DNA from: Halostagnicola sp. A56
GTDB lineage: Archaea > Halobacteriota > Halobacteria > Halobacteriales > Natrialbaceae
Length of the DNA stretch: 64,000 nucleotides
Direction of reading: 5' to 3'
NCBI RefSeq assembly: GCF_000691505.1
Contig: NZ_JMIP02000018.1
Span: 1 to 64,000 of the forward strand
Part shown: positions 18,341 through 27,545 of the stretch, one piece after another
How positions within the stretch are numbered: the first letter of the stretch is position 1
How the letters are laid out: the number at the start of each line of letters is the position of its first letter
Notes under the pieces: generated by a model
Databases searched by the model: none
What the model was told of the DNA's origin: nothing
The model's input: the letters and a program-made list of their open reading frames with translations, nothing else
Translations under genes and position numbers: made by a program

Positions 18341-19786
18341 ATGAGAATCGGGCAAACGTCGTTCCTCCAGTTCGTTGCCGAAATCGCCGCCTCTGCGGTC
18401 GGATTCGTCGCGACGATCTACTTCGCCCGCGTCCTCGGCGCGGAAGTGCTTGGCTACTACTCGGTCGCGCTGGCTGTCGTCACGTGGCTCGGTATCAGCG
18501 GAAAGGTCGGCCTCTCGAGTGCGGTCACCAAGCGCATGAGCGAGGAAACCGATTCGTACGCGTACTTCTGGGCGGGCGCGTCGATCATCGGGTCGATATT
18601 CATCGTCCTCGCGATCGGCGTGTTCGTCTTTCAGAGCCGGCTGAACGCCTACATCGGCGAGGAGGTCCACCTCATCGTGATCCTCATGCTGGCCGCGGTT
18701 CTGTGCAATTCCCTTTTCAACGCGGCGCTGCAGGGCCAGCACAAGGTACACATCTACGCCGTCCTCAAGCCCCTGAAAATCGGCGGTCGGGCAATCGTTC
18801 AGGTGGCGCTCGTCGTCGCCGGCTTGCAGCTCTCGGGAATGCTGGTCGGTTACTCGTCGGGCTGGATGCTTTCGGCGTTCGTCGCGGCCGTCGTGCTCGC
18901 GCCGCCGTTCGAACGCCCGACGCGTCGTCACTACGAGCGACTCGTCGACTTCGCGAAGTACGCCTGGATCGGACGCGTCCAGGGCAAGACCTTCAGCGAG
19001 GTCGACATTCTCGTGCTGGGCGCGCTCGTCTCGAGCACGCTCGTCGGCGTCTACTCGATCGTCTGGGCGCTGTGTTCTTTTTTCCTGATTTTCGGGTACG
19101 CCGTCAGCACCGCGATGTTCCCCGAAATCAGCAAACGTGATACGAACGACGAGCGAGGGCGGGTCGGGACCCTGACGACGGAAGCGCTCTCGTTCGCGGG
19201 GTTCGTTCTCATTCCGGGAATCGTCGGCGGCCTTCTCGTCGGCGACCGCGTCCTGGCGATCTACGGAACGGAGTTCATCGAGGGCCAGTACGTCCTGCCG
19301 ATCTTGCTGTTCGGCTCGCTGCTGTACTCGTATTTCGACCAGTTGCTCAACACGCTCAACGGGATCGACCGGCCGGATATCTCGTTTCGCGTCAACGGGC
19401 TGTTCATCGTCGCGAACGTCGTCGCGAACGTGGTTCTCGTCGAGGCGATCGGCTGGGCTGGTGCAGCCGTCGGGACAACGATATCGGCCGGAATGGGCCT
19501 CGTAGCTGCGTTTTACGCCCTTCGAGAGCGTCTCGAGTTCGAACTGCCGCTGGCCGAAATCGCCCGCCAGTGGGTCGCGGCCATCGCGATGGGCGCTGTC
19601 GTCTACCCCGTCACGACGTTCGTCGGCCCGCCTTCCGAGAGTCTCGAGTCGACGGCCGTTACCGCGGGCATCGTCGCGGGCGGCGCTGCGGTGTACGTCG
19701 TCGTCCTCTTTGCGATGTCGGCACACTTCCGGAACGTCGTTCGGAACAACGCGCCGATCGACATTCCGCGGGTCACGGGTCGATGA
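18341..19786 (+). CDS. Polysaccharide/lipid-linked oligosaccharide flippase
   Basis: The 481-residue protein has about 14 predicted membrane helices and opens with FLQFVAEIAASAVGFVATIY, followed by LGYYSVALAVVTWLGISGKVGL, as in MVF/MOP-type flippases (AglR/Wzx-like). The conserved central block FSEVDILVLGALVSSTLVG and FDQLLNTLNGIDRPD fits the family. It likely moves a lipid-linked glycan across the membrane for protein glycosylation or exopolysaccharide. It lies 197 bases after the GT61 gene; that gap holds no recognisable gene. Confidence 0.85.
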   Translation: MRIGQTSFLQFVAEIAASAVGFVATIYFARVLGAEVLGYYSVALAVVTWLGISGKVGLSSAVTKRMSEETDSYAYFWAGASIIGSIFIVLAIGVFVFQSRLNAYIGEEVHLIVILMLAAVLCNSLFNAALQGQHKVHIYAVLKPLKIGGRAIVQVALVVAGLQLSGMLVGYSSGWMLSAFVAAVVLAPPFERPTRRHYERLVDFAKYAWIGRVQGKTFSEVDILVLGALVSSTLVGVYSIVWALCSFFLIFGYAVSTAMFPEISKRDTNDERGRVGTLTTEALSFAGFVLIPGIVGGLLVGDRVLAIYGTEFIEGQYVLPILLFGSLLYSYFDQLLNTLNGIDRPDISFRVNGLFIVANVVANVVLVEAIGWAGAAVGTTISAGMGLVAAFYALRERLEFELPLAEIARQWVAAIAMGAVVYPVTTFVGPPSESLESTAVTAGIVAGGAAVYVVVLFAMSAHFRNVVRNNAPIDIPRVTGR

Positions 19787-20101
19787 CCGAGCGTCACAGC
19801 TCGAGCGCAACGGGTCGCTAACGAGAACGGATAAGATGCTCGAGCAACGGGGAAAACCCCTACGAGCGTCGCGGATCACCATCGAGGATGTCGTGAGTCG
19901 ATGATTCACTGTCGATGCCGCTCGTAGAACTCGATCAGCGAACTCGTCGGGGACTCGGACAGCGAATTCACAGGGTAACTCGGTAGCGAACGACGATACG
20001 ACATCGATTCGAGCGCGGAAAATCACAGCGAACGCAGGAAATTGCGGACGAATTCGAAGCGGTTCTCAACGTTTTTCTATCTCTACGGCAAACGTCCTCG
20101 T
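19787..20101 (+). other. Intergenic region without recognisable gene
   Basis: About 315 bases between the flippase and the fumarylacetoacetase-like gene. Long frames on the minus strand run through it but are shadows of the flippase frame. The last 40 bases contain tttttctatctc, a possible promoter element for the next gene. Nothing else was recognised. Confidence 0.5.
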
Positions 20102-20839
20102 ATGAAATACGTCAGATTCCGTGATCCCGCCGGCGCGGTCCGCCGAGGCGAACTCGAGGACGGAACCGTCCACTTCGCGAACGAGAGCTACGATTTCGAC
20201 GCTGAGGAGATCGACATCCTCCCGCCGACCGAGCCGTCGAAGATCGTCTGTATCGGACGCAACTACGCGGACCACGCCGACGAGATGGGGTCGGATCTCC
20301 CCGATCGACCGATGCTCTTTCTCAAGCCGCCGAACACGGTCTCGAGTCACGGCGATACGGTGACCGTGCCGGCGGGCAAAGAGCGGATCGACCACGAAGC
20401 AGAACTGGGCGTCGTCATCGGCGAACAGTGCCGGCACGTACCGGTTTCGGATGCGAAGGACGTCATCGCTGGCTTCACCTGCGTGAACGACCTCTCGAAC
20501 CGCGACGACCAGTCCGAAGAGCGCAACTGGGTCCGCGGGAAGGCCTTCGACGGCGCGGCGCCTATCGGACCGGTGCTCGCGACTCCCGACGAAGTACCCG
20601 ACGATGCGGCAGTTCGGTCTCGAGTCAACGGCGAACTGAAACAGGACGGGACGCTCGATCAACTCATCTTCCCGATTCCGGAGCTGATCGCCGAGATCAC
20701 GACCTACCAGACCCTCGAGGAGGGCGACGTCATCGCGACTGGCACGCCAGAAGGCGTCGGACCGCTCGCCGACGGCGACGAGGTCGAGATCGAAGTCGAG
20801 GGCGTCGGCACGCTCTCGCACTCGGTTCGAATCCCCTGA
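20102..20839 (+). CDS. Fumarylacetoacetate hydrolase-family protein
   Basis: The 245-residue protein begins MKYVRFRDPAG, a short N-terminal domain, then the family core: VCIGRNYADHADEMG, FLKPPNTVSSHG, DHEAELGVVIG with metal-ligand glutamates, FTCVNDLSNRD, and TGTPEGVGPLADGDEVEIE at the end. Members are metal-dependent C-C bond hydrolases, decarboxylases or isomerases in aromatic and 2-oxo acid breakdown. Specificity cannot be read from the sequence. An upstream in-frame ATG at 20042 is less likely, as the family begins at MKYVRF. Confidence 0.88.
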   Translation: MKYVRFRDPAGAVRRGELEDGTVHFANESYDFDAEEIDILPPTEPSKIVCIGRNYADHADEMGSDLPDRPMLFLKPPNTVSSHGDTVTVPAGKERIDHEAELGVVIGEQCRHVPVSDAKDVIAGFTCVNDLSNRDDQSEERNWVRGKAFDGAAPIGPVLATPDEVPDDAAVRSRVNGELKQDGTLDQLIFPIPELIAEITTYQTLEEGDVIATGTPEGVGPLADGDEVEIEVEGVGTLSHSVRIP

Positions 20840-20901
20840 ACCGGGCCCGACCAGTCGCGGGGAGACGAACGTTTTTCGACGCATCGGCCGAACGACCCTC
20901 C

Positions 20902-21660
20902 ATGACAGTCAGCTACGGTGCCGTGGCGTTCGACTGGCTCAGCCGCGCGACGGTTCGACTCGAGTCCCAAACGGGCGTGGTGATCTACGTCGATCCCGAT
21001 CGAGCGGCCGTCCCTGGGGACCCGACCCCTCGAGACGGCGATCTGGTGTTGGTCACCCACGAGCACCACTACGATCCGGACGGGATCGAACGGGTCGCAC
21101 GCGACGATGCGGTAGTGGTGATCCACGAGTCGATAAACGGACGCGAGACCGACGCCCGCGAAGGCGATCGGTCGGAACGAGACCACGCCCCGCCAGCCGA
21201 CCTCCCCTACGATGTCGAACGTGTTCGCGCCGACGAATCGTTCGTACTCGGCCCGCTAGATCTGTTCACGACGCCCGCGTACAACGAGCCGGACGGGCCA
21301 CACACTCGCGACGACGGCTCGGCGCACCATCCCGAGGGGACCGGCTGTGGGTACGCGATCACCGTCGACGGCGTTCGGGCCTTTTTCGCGGGCCATACGG
21401 ACGCCCTCGAGTACCACGAGGATCTCGATGTCGACGTTTTCGTTCCGCCGATCGACGGCGACACCACGATGGATCGACACGAGGCCGCGGCGCTCGTCGG
21501 GCGAATGGCACCCCGACTCGTTTGTCCGATCTACGACGAAGCGGCTTCGGTTGATACGGAGGCGTTCGTCGTCGACGTGGCGACTCGAGCAGTTCCAGTC
21601 GTTCTCGAGAACCGGAATACGTCGACTACTGGACTCGATGGCGAACAAACGACCGAGTAA
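20902..21660 (+). CDS. Metallo-beta-lactamase-fold hydrolase (UlaG-like)
   Basis: The 252-residue protein has the metal-site motif TYPE LVTHEHHYDPDGIE (residues about 51-64), and later FFAGHTDALEYHEDL and DTTMDRHEA, supplying further ligands. This layout is that of MBL-fold proteins related to UlaG/YfiT-like hydrolases. It lies 62 bases after the fumarylacetoacetase-family gene and may be cotranscribed. Substrate unknown. Start ATG at 20902 (MTVSYGAVAFDW); longer frames upstream are shadows of the neighbouring gene. Confidence 0.82.
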   Translation: MTVSYGAVAFDWLSRATVRLESQTGVVIYVDPDRAAVPGDPTPRDGDLVLVTHEHHYDPDGIERVARDDAVVVIHESINGRETDAREGDRSERDHAPPADLPYDVERVRADESFVLGPLDLFTTPAYNEPDGPHTRDDGSAHHPEGTGCGYAITVDGVRAFFAGHTDALEYHEDLDVDVFVPPIDGDTTMDRHEAAALVGRMAPRLVCPIYDEAASVDTEAFVVDVATRAVPVVLENRNTSTTGLDGEQTTE

Positions 21661-21696
21661 GCACCGTCTACGTCCTCGGTGCCCGCCGTGCCAAGA

Positions 21697-22131
21697 TCAG
21701 CGCAACGAGGGCGTCGTAGCATCGACGCTCGAGGAGAGATGGTGTTGGGTCTGGAGCCCCGTCTGGAACCGTTGTACTATCTTCGACTGGTGTTCGGGAC
21801 AGGCCACGACGAGGACTGCTCCCTCACGGACCGGGATCACGGGCTGGGACGCGCTGTGCGGTGCGTGCTGACAGCCCGGACACCGAATGCCGCCGGCCGG
21901 CCGGTGGTCCAGCGTCTCGGCGTCGTCTTGGGTAGTTAATCCACAGACCGAAGCGAACTGCTCGAGGTGGTCCTCACAGCTGACGAGAGGAATCGTAAAC
22001 TGGTCCAAAAGTAGAAACGAGATAGTCCGCCGGCTATCAGCTTCCAAGGCGGATCGGCACGCCTCACATTGGACGGGCGGATGGCCTTCGTCAGCACCCG
22101 GCTCCGAGTACTGAAGATCTGCTGCTGGCAT
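21697..22131 (-). CDS. Small zinc-binding-like haloarchaeal protein
   Basis: The 144-residue product has CEACRSALEAD near residue 22, then SCEDH, CGL, IRCPGCQHAPHS and ACPEHQ, so there are at least two Cys/His pairs that could bind zinc. It is soluble, without signal peptide. I do not recognise a named family. It is convergent with the MBL-fold gene (36 bases) and divergent from the deacetylase gene. Confidence 0.6.
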   Translation of the reverse strand: MPAADLQYSEPGADEGHPPVQCEACRSALEADSRRTISFLLLDQFTIPLVSCEDHLEQFASVCGLTTQDDAETLDHRPAGGIRCPGCQHAPHSASQPVIPVREGAVLVVACPEHQSKIVQRFQTGLQTQHHLSSSVDATTPSLR

Positions 22132-22265
22132 TCGTCCCTATCGGCGGGTCGCCATCCACGTAAGTGGTTGGTTGTCGGATATTCACGCGCCGTCGCTACC
22201 GAACCCAGCACCATCGCTACCGGTACCAGCATTGCTACCGACTCCATCGACTCGCGGGCCGTGAT

Positions 22266-22275
22266 AGCTATATTC
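22266..22275 (+). promoter_or_regulatory. TATA-like promoter of the polysaccharide deacetylase gene
   Basis: AGCTATATTC lies 23-32 bases before the ATG at 22298. Confidence 0.4.
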
Positions 22276-22297
22276 ACCTTCGGGTCGTCCGCTGTAC

Positions 22298-23152
22298 ATG
22301 GCGAGTGCAACGGTCTGCGTTTCGTATCACTTCGACGCCGTCTCGACGTGGCTCTGGGCGTTCGGCGCCTGGGACATGCCGACGCGACACTCCCGAGGCG
22401 TCTACGGCGCGGACGTCGGAACACCCCGGCTCCTCGACCTCCACGACGAACACGACCTCCCCTCGACGTGGTGTATCCCAGGACACACCATCGAGAGCTT
22501 TCCGGCGGCCTGCGAAGCGGTTGCCGACGCCGGCCACGGAATCCAACACCACGGCTGGACCCACCGCGGCCCCTCGAGCTACGAGAGCCGGGAGGCCGAA
22601 CGGGCGGATATCGAGCGCGGCATCGAGAGCATCGTCGAACTGACGGGCGAGCGTCCGACGGGATACGCCTCGCCGGCGTGGGACTTTTCGGAACACACCC
22701 TCGACATCCTCCTCGAGTTGGGGTTCGAGTGGGACTCGAGCGTGATGGCCGCCGATTTCGAACCGCACTACCTCCGGCGGGGATGGCGTGCGCCCGCCGA
22801 AGCGCCGTACGAACGCGGCGAACCAACCGACATCGTCGAACTGCCCCCGTCGTGGGAGCGCGACGACTTCCCGCCGTTTACCTACACGTGGGCGGCCCCC
22901 CACCGGATGGGCTACACCGACGAGGAGATGATCTTCCGGAAGTGGCGCGACCAGTTCGACTGGATGTGCGAGCACGTCGACGGCGGCGTCTACGTCCTGA
23001 CGCTGCACCCACAGGTAATCGGACAAGCGCACCGAATCGGCCGACTCGAGCAACTATTCGAGCACATGTATTCGCGGGAGGACGTCGAGTTCGAGCGGAT
23101 GGAGACCGTCGCGAAGCGTTTCCGAGAACAGAATCCGCCGGAGGTACGGTGA
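22298..23152 (+). CDS. Polysaccharide deacetylase-family protein
   Basis: The 284-residue protein belongs to the NodB-like carbohydrate esterase 4 group in the PuuE/cytoplasmic branch: VSYHFDAVSTW holds the metal Asp, QHHGWTHRGPSSYE contains the two His ligands, GYASPAWDFSEHTLDIL carries the catalytic region, and VLTLHPQVIGQAHR is the last motif. No signal peptide, so it may act on cytoplasmic substrates such as N-acetylated sugars or allantoin-like amides. It stands alone upstream of the convergent topoisomerase VI genes. Confidence 0.85.
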   Translation: MASATVCVSYHFDAVSTWLWAFGAWDMPTRHSRGVYGADVGTPRLLDLHDEHDLPSTWCIPGHTIESFPAACEAVADAGHGIQHHGWTHRGPSSYESREAERADIERGIESIVELTGERPTGYASPAWDFSEHTLDILLELGFEWDSSVMAADFEPHYLRRGWRAPAEAPYERGEPTDIVELPPSWERDDFPPFTYTWAAPHRMGYTDEEMIFRKWRDQFDWMCEHVDGGVYVLTLHPQVIGQAHRIGRLEQLFEHMYSREDVEFERMETVAKRFREQNPPEVR

Positions 23153-23177
23153 GTTGCTCGGACTGGAGGGTGGCCGA

Positions 23178-24269
23178 TTACAGAACGCCCATCGCCTCGA
23201 GGCGTTCGGGCAGGTACGTATCCGTCACGAAGTCCAGTCCGCGCGCCGCGAGGGACTGCTGTTCCGCTTTCTTTCCGATCTCGAGTTGGAGTTCGATCTG
23301 CTCTTCCCAGTAGTCGGTCTGGAAGCGCGGATCGGAGAGTTCGCTCTCTAAGGCGTTGATATCCGAATCTGAGAGCGGGTCCGTCGGCAGGTCGTACTCG
23401 ACGATGTCGGCCGGCTGGATGCCGATGTATTTCGCTTCGGGCGTCGCGAGGTACTCAGAGAGGTGTGCGGACTTGATCGAGCCGTAGGCGACCGAGCCGT
23501 AGATGCGGTAGGACCACGGGTCGCCGTCGGCGAAGACCGTCACCGGAAGTTCGAGTTCGTCGTGGAGCCGTCTGATCAGTCGTCGCGTCGCCCGCGCCGG
23601 CTGGCCGCCGAGGTGGACGATCAGGGCGTCGTAGTCGGCGTCGAATCCGTTTTCGACCAGTCGGTCTCGCATCCCGCCGGTCTCGACGCAGAGGACGAAG
23701 TCGGCGTCGTTGTCGAGGAACTCGATCGTGTCGGGGTTGTTCGGGATCTGGTAGCCGCCCTGGCCCACGTCGAGCTGACAGTGGATGTCGCGTTCGCCGC
23801 GGTTCGTCTGCTCGCGGATGTGGAGCGGCCCCATCACCTTCGCGCCCGACTCCTCGGGGCGCATGTGAAAGTCCTCGCGGGTGACCTCCGAGACGATCTC
23901 TAAGTCCTCGATCAATTGGTTGGACTCGTCCTGATCGTTGAATTGGGCGTTGTCGTTGTTCCAGCTTTCGGAGAGGTAGTACAACTCACGCAGCGTCGAC
24001 GAGCGGTCTTCCTCGAGTTGGTCCGCGAGGAACTCGATCGTGTAGACGGCCTTGAGAAGCTTCTGAGCACCGCGAACCGAGTTCGCAGATCGTGTCGATG
24101 TCCGGTCGCCGTAGACCCAGACGCCCTTTTCCTCGTCGTACTCGATGTTGCTTTTCGTCCGGGTCGGGAGCGTCATGCTCGGAATCTCTCCCCCCTCGAA
24201 CTGATCGTAAAACTCCGCGGCGAGGTCGATCAACTGTTCTCTTGCTTCCTGATTGGTGTCCGTACTCAT
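23178..24269 (-). CDS. top6A: DNA topoisomerase VI subunit A
   Basis: Catalytic subunit of the type IIB topoisomerase that relaxes DNA and separates replicated chromosomes. The 363-residue protein has the winged-helix active site [12 protein letters not shown] (catalytic Tyr98, next to Tyr97) and the Toprim residues in [10 protein letters not shown] and [13 protein letters not shown], which bind Mg2+. It is Spo11-like. The ATG at 24269 overlaps the stop of top6B by four bases (ATGA), so the two subunits are made from one message in matched amounts. Confidence 0.96.
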   Translation of the reverse strand: MSTDTNQEAREQLIDLAAEFYDQFEGGEIPSMTLPTRTKSNIEYDEEKGVWVYGDRTSTRSANSVRGAQKLLKAVYTIEFLADQLEEDRSSTLRELYYLSESWNNDNAQFNDQDESNQLIEDLEIVSEVTREDFHMRPEESGAKVMGPLHIREQTNRGERDIHCQLDVGQGGYQIPNNPDTIEFLDNDADFVLCVETGGMRDRLVENGFDADYDALIVHLGGQPARATRRLIRRLHDELELPVTVFADGDPWSYRIYGSVAYGSIKSAHLSEYLATPEAKYIGIQPADIVEYDLPTDPLSDSDINALESELSDPRFQTDYWEEQIELQLEIGKKAEQQSLAARGLDFVTDTYLPERLEAMGVL

Positions 24270-26722
24270 TGGTCTGTCACCGTCAGTTTCTCACTTTCGA
24301 CGCCGCTCACATCGAGGTCGAACGACGCGTCTGCCTCGATTTCGTATTCGAGAGTCGCTTCCTCGCCGCTCGAGACGTCACCGTCCCACTTGATGAACCA
24401 CTCACCATCCATTTCGACGACGTTCGCGCCGTCGGACAGTTCGCGCGGTTCGGCGGTGACGATGTCAGTCAGTTCGAACGACTCGGTCGTGCTCGTGTGG
24501 TTCTCGACGACGATCGAGACCGACTGTCCGTCGCCGTTTTCCTCGAGTTCGCGTTCGACGAGCACGTTGTTCATGATCCGGGCGACGGCGTCGTCGATAT
24601 TCGGCTCGGGATTGTCGGTCACTTCGGCGACCTTCTCGGCCATCTCCGGTAAGATCTGGCCGAGAACGCTCTGCTTGCGCCGGCGTTTTTCCATCGAGCG
24701 GCGCTTGTTGAGGTAGCTCTTGAGCTCTCGAGCGGCCTCGCGGATGGCGAGTTCGATCTCGTCTTCGATCTCGGGGACGTTCGCCACGGCGTCTTTGGAC
24801 TCGCTCGTAAACGGCACGTTCGTCGACGCCACGTGGACCATGATCACTGCGGGACCGTTTGGCACTCCGGAGCCGCCGGGCTGGTCGAGCCCGTAGTTTC
24901 GCCAGCCGATCTGTTTGACGACGTCGGTCGTCGCACAGGCACCGCGCTGGTAGACCAACGGCACGCGGTTCGCGAATCGGAGCACGTCCGCGCTTCCCTC
25001 CGCCTCGAGGTCGTCGCCGTAGGCGATTCCCGCCTCGACGATGAACGGATCGCCGCCGGAAACCCCCGCGTCGCGCGTCGCAGCGGCGTAGAAGTCGGCG
25101 TCGAACTCCTTTCGCAGTCCGGCTTCGATGAGTTCGTCGGTGATCGGCGAGAGACACCGCGTCGGCGGTGCCATGATGTCTGTCGCGCGCATCCCGTCGA
25201 CGAGTTGGCTCGAGGCATCTCGGTCCTCCGTGAGTTCTCGAACCAGCGGCGGGTCGTCGGGAACCGTCCGCATAACGCCCCAGACGGCCTCGACAACGTT
25301 CTCTCGAGCGGTGTCACCGAACGCGGCGTCGTCGTACTCCTCTGTCAACTCGGCGGCGCGGTCGACGGCCGAGCGCAGCGCCGCGTGGGTAAAGCGGTGG
25401 CGCAGGTCCTCCGCGTCTTCGAACTTGCCCGCGAGGCGTTCGGCGAAGGCGTGGATAACCGCGTCGTCCTTTCGCGTGCTCGTCGCGTCGTCGGCCAGCG
25501 CGTAGAGATCGGCGACGATTCGGGAGTCGCCGTCTGACTCGGCCTCCGTGGAACCGCTCTCGTCGGATTCGTCCCCGACGAGTTCGGCCCACGCAGCCTC
25601 GACGGCGTTCTCTCGCACCGTCTCGCCGAAGGTCGTTCCGTGCTCGTCCTCGGCCGATTCGGCGGCGGATTCGACGATGTCGACCAGTTTGTGGTGACAG
25701 ATCCGCTCGCGGTTTTCGACGGTCGTGGCGATGGTTTCTGCAAAGTCCGCCGTCGCGGTCGCTCCCTTGTTCGCCGTGGCGTCTTCGATCGCAGCGGCGA
25801 CGGCGTCCCCGTCGTCGGCAGTCGGGGTTTCCCAGGACATCTCCCGACCGAAGTGGCGGTCGCGGAACTCGTCGATGACCGAGGTCGCGGTCTTCTTTCC
25901 GACGCGAGTGAACTCCTCCTGGAGGAACCCAGAGATGCTGTGTGAGTCCGTCGCCGAGAGCATCTTCATCACGGTGCCGAGTTCGACGCCGTGGGGGTGG
26001 GGTCGGATCTCTTCGGTCTCCTCAGGCAGTTCGTCGGTCGCCCGTTCGGCCTTGAAGTGTTCACTCGGCTCCTTGAGCTCGAGTCGGGCGTGGGGGTTGA
26101 CGACCGCCGTGTGCTTGATGTAATCGTGAAGCTGGGCCCGCGCACGCATGTTCGCCTCCATCTCGAGTTCGATGCGGGTGCCGTGGGGACGGTCCCACGA
26201 GGCGGTCTCTTCGACGCTGATCTCGGGCTCGTTGTCGTCGGTGTCGATGATCAGCTCGAAGTATTCCGCCTCGCTCGAGCCTTGCGTGCGACTCGTGATC
26301 TTGGCGGGTTTCCCGCTGGTCAGTTGCGAGTAGAGGACGGCCGCGGAGATGCCGATCCCCTGCTGTCCGCGAGACTGTTCGCGAGCGTGAAATCGCGAGC
26401 CGTAGAGTAATTTCCCGAAGACTTTCGGCAGCGATTCCTTCGTTAGCCCCGGCCCGTTGTCTTCGACGATCAGCCGGTAGTAATCGCCCTCCTCCTGAAT
26501 TTCGACGTAGATATCGGGGAGAATACCGGCTTCCTCGGCGGCATCGAGCGCGTTGTCGACGGCTTCCTTGACGGCCGTCACGAGGCCTCGAGCACCGCTG
26601 TCGAAGCCGAGCATGTGCTTGTTCTTCTCGAAGAACTCGGCGATGGAGATCGCGCGCTGGTTTTCGGCCAGCTCTTCGGCGATCCCCTCCTCCTCGCCGA
26701 GTGTCGACTGGAACGACGTCAT
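24266..26722 (-). CDS. top6B: DNA topoisomerase VI subunit B
   Basis: ATPase subunit that clamps DNA and drives strand passage. The 818-residue protein starts [20 protein letters not shown]. The GHKL motifs are [12 protein letters not shown] (about residue 50), VEDNGPGL (about 87) and [12 protein letters not shown] (about 120). An H2TH-like part and transducer domain follow, and [20 protein letters not shown] is in the latter. Haloarchaeal subunits are longer than those of other archaea because of an acidic insertion around residues 320-500, present here, and a C-terminal beta domain ([15 protein letters not shown]). Immediately followed by top6A. Confidence 0.96.
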   Translation of the reverse strand: MTSFQSTLGEEEGIAEELAENQRAISIAEFFEKNKHMLGFDSGARGLVTAVKEAVDNALDAAEEAGILPDIYVEIQEEGDYYRLIVEDNGPGLTKESLPKVFGKLLYGSRFHAREQSRGQQGIGISAAVLYSQLTSGKPAKITSRTQGSSEAEYFELIIDTDDNEPEISVEETASWDRPHGTRIELEMEANMRARAQLHDYIKHTAVVNPHARLELKEPSEHFKAERATDELPEETEEIRPHPHGVELGTVMKMLSATDSHSISGFLQEEFTRVGKKTATSVIDEFRDRHFGREMSWETPTADDGDAVAAAIEDATANKGATATADFAETIATTVENRERICHHKLVDIVESAAESAEDEHGTTFGETVRENAVEAAWAELVGDESDESGSTEAESDGDSRIVADLYALADDATSTRKDDAVIHAFAERLAGKFEDAEDLRHRFTHAALRSAVDRAAELTEEYDDAAFGDTARENVVEAVWGVMRTVPDDPPLVRELTEDRDASSQLVDGMRATDIMAPPTRCLSPITDELIEAGLRKEFDADFYAAATRDAGVSGGDPFIVEAGIAYGDDLEAEGSADVLRFANRVPLVYQRGACATTDVVKQIGWRNYGLDQPGGSGVPNGPAVIMVHVASTNVPFTSESKDAVANVPEIEDEIELAIREAARELKSYLNKRRSMEKRRRKQSVLGQILPEMAEKVAEVTDNPEPNIDDAVARIMNNVLVERELEENGDGQSVSIVVENHTSTTESFELTDIVTAEPRELSDGANVVEMDGEWFIKWDGDVSSGEEATLEYEIEADASFDLDVSGVESEKLTVTDQ

Positions 26723-26746
26723 CGTTTCCCCTTATTAGCGGCGGGG

Positions 26747-26752
26747 CTAAAA
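26747..26752 (-). promoter_or_regulatory. TATA-like promoter of the top6B-top6A operon
   Basis: TTTTAG on the minus strand, 25-30 bases before the ATG at 26722. Confidence 0.4.
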
Positions 26753-26874
26753 GCTGTGTGCTACCGCGGTGAAAGTGATTGGTGCTCTCGGCCCGGCATC
26801 GTGAACCGGTCAACAGCCCTCACTCCGAGACTCGAGGACGGTTCACCAGCGAATCCGATCACCGGATACCGAGG

Positions 26875-27350
26875 TCACTCGACCGTCGCCCGGGGGTCGG
26901 CGGGCGCGGATTCCTGCTCGTCCGAGTCGAGGTGGACCGTCAATACGGGTACCGGCGACCGGCGAACGACCCGTTCTGCGACGCTCCCGAGCAGGAGTCG
27001 GTCGATCCCGCCTCGGCCGTGGGTCCCCATCACGACGAGATCGCAGTTTTCGGGCGCGGCCTCGTCGACGATGACCCTGCTGGGGGAGCCCTCGAGCACT
27101 TTCGTCTCCACGTCGACATCGGATGGGGCGAGTTCTTTCACCCGTTCGACCGCCACCTCGCCTTCCTCTCGGAGGGCGTCGGTGATGCCGTCCCACGCCG
27201 TCTCCATCGCGAGACGCCGTAACTCGCGGCGTTGACGACATACACCGCACGGATCGTCGCATCGTGGGTTCGGGCGAGTTCGATCGCGTACTCGAGCGCG
27301 TGCTCGCCCTCGGCCGAACCGTCGGTCGGAACGAGGATTCGATCGTACAT
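26875..27350 (-). pseudogene. Universal stress protein gene with single-base frameshift
   Basis: The start MYDRILVPTDGSAEGEHALE and the first 45 residues are a typical UspA N-terminus in one frame (27138-27350). The continuation LAMETAWDGITDALREEGEV, the signature GTHGRGGIDRLLLGSVAERV and the tail lie in another frame. The switch occurs at about 27212-27220, where GGCGTCTC would need one more C (GGCCGTCTC gives SYGRLAMET). The corrected protein would have about 158 residues. Either an assembly error or a real pseudogene. Located upstream of top6B and divergent from the Dna2-like gene. Confidence 0.8.
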
Positions 27351-27545
27351 CGTGATATGTTATCATACAACGCGCAGCAGTAATAACTGTGTTGTTCACC
27401 GTTCCGACGGAGTCCATCGTACAAACGTAACCATCGTGGCGTTCTGTCGAGTCTCGAGTGCGGTTTCGGACGGTATTGAGCATCTCCGACGGCCGGGTCG
27501 ACGGCGACCGATAGCATTTTTCGCCACCGACCCGTTCACGGATCC

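Noticed and set aside
18335-20026. 563-residue open frame on the minus strand
   Set aside because: It is the antisense shadow of the flippase gene, with Arg/Asp-rich random composition and no domains; GC-rich haloarchaeal DNA commonly gives such frames.
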